From contig MU864114.1 in NCBI GenBank assembly GCA_033296885.1, forward strand, positions 1 to 19,642: a stretch of 19,642 bases of DNA, read 5' to 3'. How positions within the stretch are numbered: the stretch's first letter is position 1; every line of letters begins with the position of its first letter. A model generated the notes under the pieces. The model saw nothing but the letters and a program-made list of their open reading frames with translations, had not been told where the DNA came from and searched no databases. Source of the stretch: Triangularia verruculosa (taxonomy: Eukaryota > Ascomycota > Sordariomycetes > Sordariales > Podosporaceae). The translations under genes were made by a program, and so were the position numbers. Positions 17,501 through 19,642 of the stretch are shown here, one piece after another.

Positions 17501-19642
17501 TAGTTTTCTTCGCTAGTAGTAGTATTGGGGATATTTCTAGGCGCCTCCCCAGGCGTACAACTCCCCCGGGCCTCTTCCTAATCACTGGAACCGGGGGCAC
17601 CCGAGCCTTCAAGACCTTCTTCAGGTCTACGGAGCTCTCCTCCACTGGGTATGCCCCGGTCAAGTCCTCCGGAGCCGGAATCACCTAGGCCATCAGGACC
17701 TTCTACAGGTCTACGGGGCCTTATTCCTCCAGGTACGTTCCGGCTAGGGCCTTCCTTACGGCCACGCTCAGGTCCCCTAAGCACACGGGGCTTTACCTCT
17801 CGGGGGCCTGAATTAGAGCTAATGGAATCTCTATTTGGCTCTACAGGCCTATTACTAGGCCTAGAAGGGCTGGAATCAACCCTTCTGTAGCTATCCTTCC
17901 AGGTTGAGGACCTATTAGGTAGCTCTATAATAAGCTTGCGCTTCCGGCTTGTGGTATTATAGCTTGCGCTATAATATAACTCAGGGACCTTAAGGTCCTG
18001 TAAGTTGAAAAAGAAGCCTGACTTTTGGAAGTTGAAGGCAGCGATAGGGGCCTTATTAGGCCCCCGTAGGGTCTCTCGGTTAAGCCATCCACCTGCCTTG
18101 TAGTGCATTACCCCACTGAATAGATTGATGTCGAACTGGGGAATATATAGAGCATTTTTAAGCCTAAGCTCAGTGTATTCCGGTGGGTTGGTCTGAGAGA
18201 GTATAGTGAATACGGCAGTGCCCGAGCCTCTAGGCTTTACTGGGCCCCCACCTGTAGTGATCGATTTGATGCTACTGTAGGGCCTGAAATCCACGAACCA
18301 CTTTTTATCGTTGACTATGTGGTCCGTAGACCCTGTATCGTATAGGAGGGCATCCCTACGGTGGGTTACGTAGGCCTTGCCTTTAGTGCTCTGAGAGCCT
18401 GAGGCGCCTGGGATGTGGCCTATGGGCACTGTTATATAGCCATTACTATCGCTATCTTCAAAGCTACCTGTATTTAGGTTGTAAGAGCTTGCTACGTAGG
18501 TAAAGGAGGCCTTTAGTTTAGCTTTATCGGCTTTACCGGCTTTATCCTTCTGCTCTTTAGAGCCCTTAAAGTCCTTAGGGCTCTTCTTTTTCTTCTTTCT
18601 CTTCTACGGGGGACCTCCTTTACTGTATTCAGGGTTTTTGCCCTTCTTGCCCTTGCCCTTAGGGCCCTTGTCAGTGCCTTCTTCACTGCAGTGGGCCATC
18701 CCTTTAGTAGTAGTAGAGGCTGGAATGCGCTGTTCTTCTAGTAGGTCGGCTATTAGGAAGCTAAGGTTAATAGCGCTTGAATTCTGGCTTAAGGCCCTAG
18801 CGGTACGAATAGCGCTTCTTTGCCTCTTAGCCCATTGTGGGAAGCTCTTTTCTATAGCCTGCAGGTATTGATTTACTTGGTCTACGGCCTGAAGGTTAAT
18901 ACCGGCTAGTATTAGCCGGCTGATAAGGTTGAAGAACCTAGTGTTAAAGTCCGCTATAGTTCTAGTGAATCTAGTGAAAGTAAGGGAGTGGTATTCCCTG
19001 TAAAGGTTCCTACGCTGTAATTCAGCGCTGTGAGAGTACCGTTGAACCAGTAGCCTGTAGGCCTTAATAGGGCTAGATTGCTATGAAATTGAGACCTGAG
19101 GGCCTGGGTCTACACTGTTTCGAAGTAATATTAGTAGTAGGGCTTGTTCTGCATTACTTTAGTGGGAAATTACAGTGGGATCCTCTGTAAATGCCGCTAT
19201 ATTGATAGCTCGAAGTATGATATTTAGGCCTTGTTTCTAAAGGTTAAAGTTCTTAGGGCCTGTAAGGCGCTGATTGGGGGGAAATTTATAGACCTTTTTA
19301 GTTATTTCAGTGGCAATAGTAGTGTGGAGGACCTTTTGAGAGTTTGTAGGCTGGTTAGCCTGTGGAATAGGCTTTGGAGTAGCAGGTGCAGCAGCTGGTT
19401 CAGGGCCGGCAGTAGCCTGAATAGGCTGTTGGGCTAGTAGGGTCTGCTGTTGAGCAATAGCCTCAGTGGCCTCGGCTGCTTGCCTAGCGGCATTTTCAGC
19501 AGCCTGGGTGGCCGTATTCTGGGCCGTTGTTAGTGCTTCAAGGGCACTGGCCACTCGATTTACAGTGGCCTGCAATTCACCAATTTGAGCTTGTTGCGCT
19601 GCGAATAGCTCGTGGATACGCTGTGAGCTTAAGTGCTCACCT
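14509..19642 (-). pseudogene. Copia C gag-pol polyprotein, partial and RIP-inactivated
   Basis: A single minus-strand phase runs from the window edge to the stop at 14509-14511, ~1,710 codons visible with a scatter of TAG/TAA. No ATG is seen, so the start lies outside. Gag (19642 to about 18460) has an Ala/Gln-rich probable coiled coil, a capsid-like segment and a Lys-rich tail. Protease DTGS is intact at 18339-18328. A Gly/Pro/Arg-rich linker follows (about 17890-17570). Integrase has an HVRLGH finger near 17480, Asn for the first Asp near 17210 (LLVNRKSR), Asp in FDGGKE at 17085, and Lys for the Glu in NSLIKRS. RT shows KYKARLV and IDFIRAFLNG, but YVDD has become YVDN at 15531-15520. RNase H is open for 233 codons (15210-14509), including STLEAKTDG and RTKHTLLKY. 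It is dead but less damaged than copia B. Confidence 0.9.
17587..17722 (-). repeat. 84-bp imperfect repeat in copia C protease-integrase linker
   Basis: The plus-strand word CAGGTCTACGG occurs near 17622 and again 84 bases on near 17706, within longer similar context (ACCTTCTTCAGG versus ACCTTCTACAGG). In protein it gives repeated RRP(V/E)EG-type Gly/Pro/Arg-rich segments. It is a disordered spacer, variable in copia elements. Confidence 0.55.

Larger units (their letters stand above)
13619..19642 (-). mobile_element. Ty1/copia retrotransposon C, minus strand, 5' end outside window
   Basis: Read on the minus strand the window holds gag-pol (from beyond 19642 to 14509), a short 3' leader, a polypurine tract and a 3' LTR ending at 13619. 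The element sits inside the gypsy chromodomain region. Its LTR and coding frame are clearly less RIP-mutated than the gypsy sequence it abuts, so it arrived later. Protein sequence and LTR differ from copia A/B, so it is a different family of the same superfamily. Confidence 0.88.

Noticed and set aside
15203..19437. Plus-strand open frames of 63-94 codons over copia C (15203-15487, 15890-16132, 17497-17688, 17651-17890, 18638-18871, 19231-19437)
   Set aside because: All are antisense to the copia C polyprotein, whose minus-strand phase carries the domain motifs.

Overview
The window reads as a heterochromatic, gene-free repeat nest from a filamentous ascomycete (Pezizomycotina). It holds only LTR retrotransposons, and these carry the signature of repeat-induced point mutation (RIP). 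Long retroelement reading frames keep their phase over kilobases but are riddled with TAG/TAA where CAG, CAA or TGG is expected. CpA and TpG are nearly absent in the worst stretches while CpG survives. I see no host gene, tRNA, rRNA or CRISPR array. Species cannot be told from this.

Layout, left to right. (1) 1-95: tail of a copia-type LTR, apparently inserted into the RNase H region of copia element A. (2) 96-1119: 3' end of copia A on the + strand, with RNase H remnant, polypurine tract and 3' LTR. (3) 1130-3933 and 10431-13618: one Ty3/gypsy chromovirus-like element on the + strand (LTR, gag, protease, RT, RNase H, integrase, start of a chromodomain). It is split in two. (4) 3934-10425: a complete copia element B on the + strand, sitting inside the gypsy protease. 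It has two 764-bp LTRs, an AGGAC target duplication, a tRNA-iMet anticodon-loop type primer site, a single 1,586-codon gag-pol frame and a polypurine tract. (5) 13619-19642: a third copia element C on the - strand, inserted into the gypsy chromodomain region. Its 3' LTR, polypurine tract and most of gag-pol are visible, and the 5' end lies beyond the window.

All coding regions are dead. Stop codons and catalytic substitutions (protease D to N in B; integrase D to N and E to K in B and C; RT YVDD to YVDN in C) fit TpG to TpA or CpA to TpA changes for the most part. RIP density gives a relative history: the gypsy element came first, then B inserted, then heavy RIP ran across both on the right side, then C inserted and took a lighter dose.

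I found no previously undescribed functional system. The points most worth checking are a roughly 370-codon extra domain between the gypsy gag zinc knuckle and the protease, the half-tRNA type primer site of B, the patchy RIP within single elements, and the paired-change hairpin repeats in the A/B LTRs.
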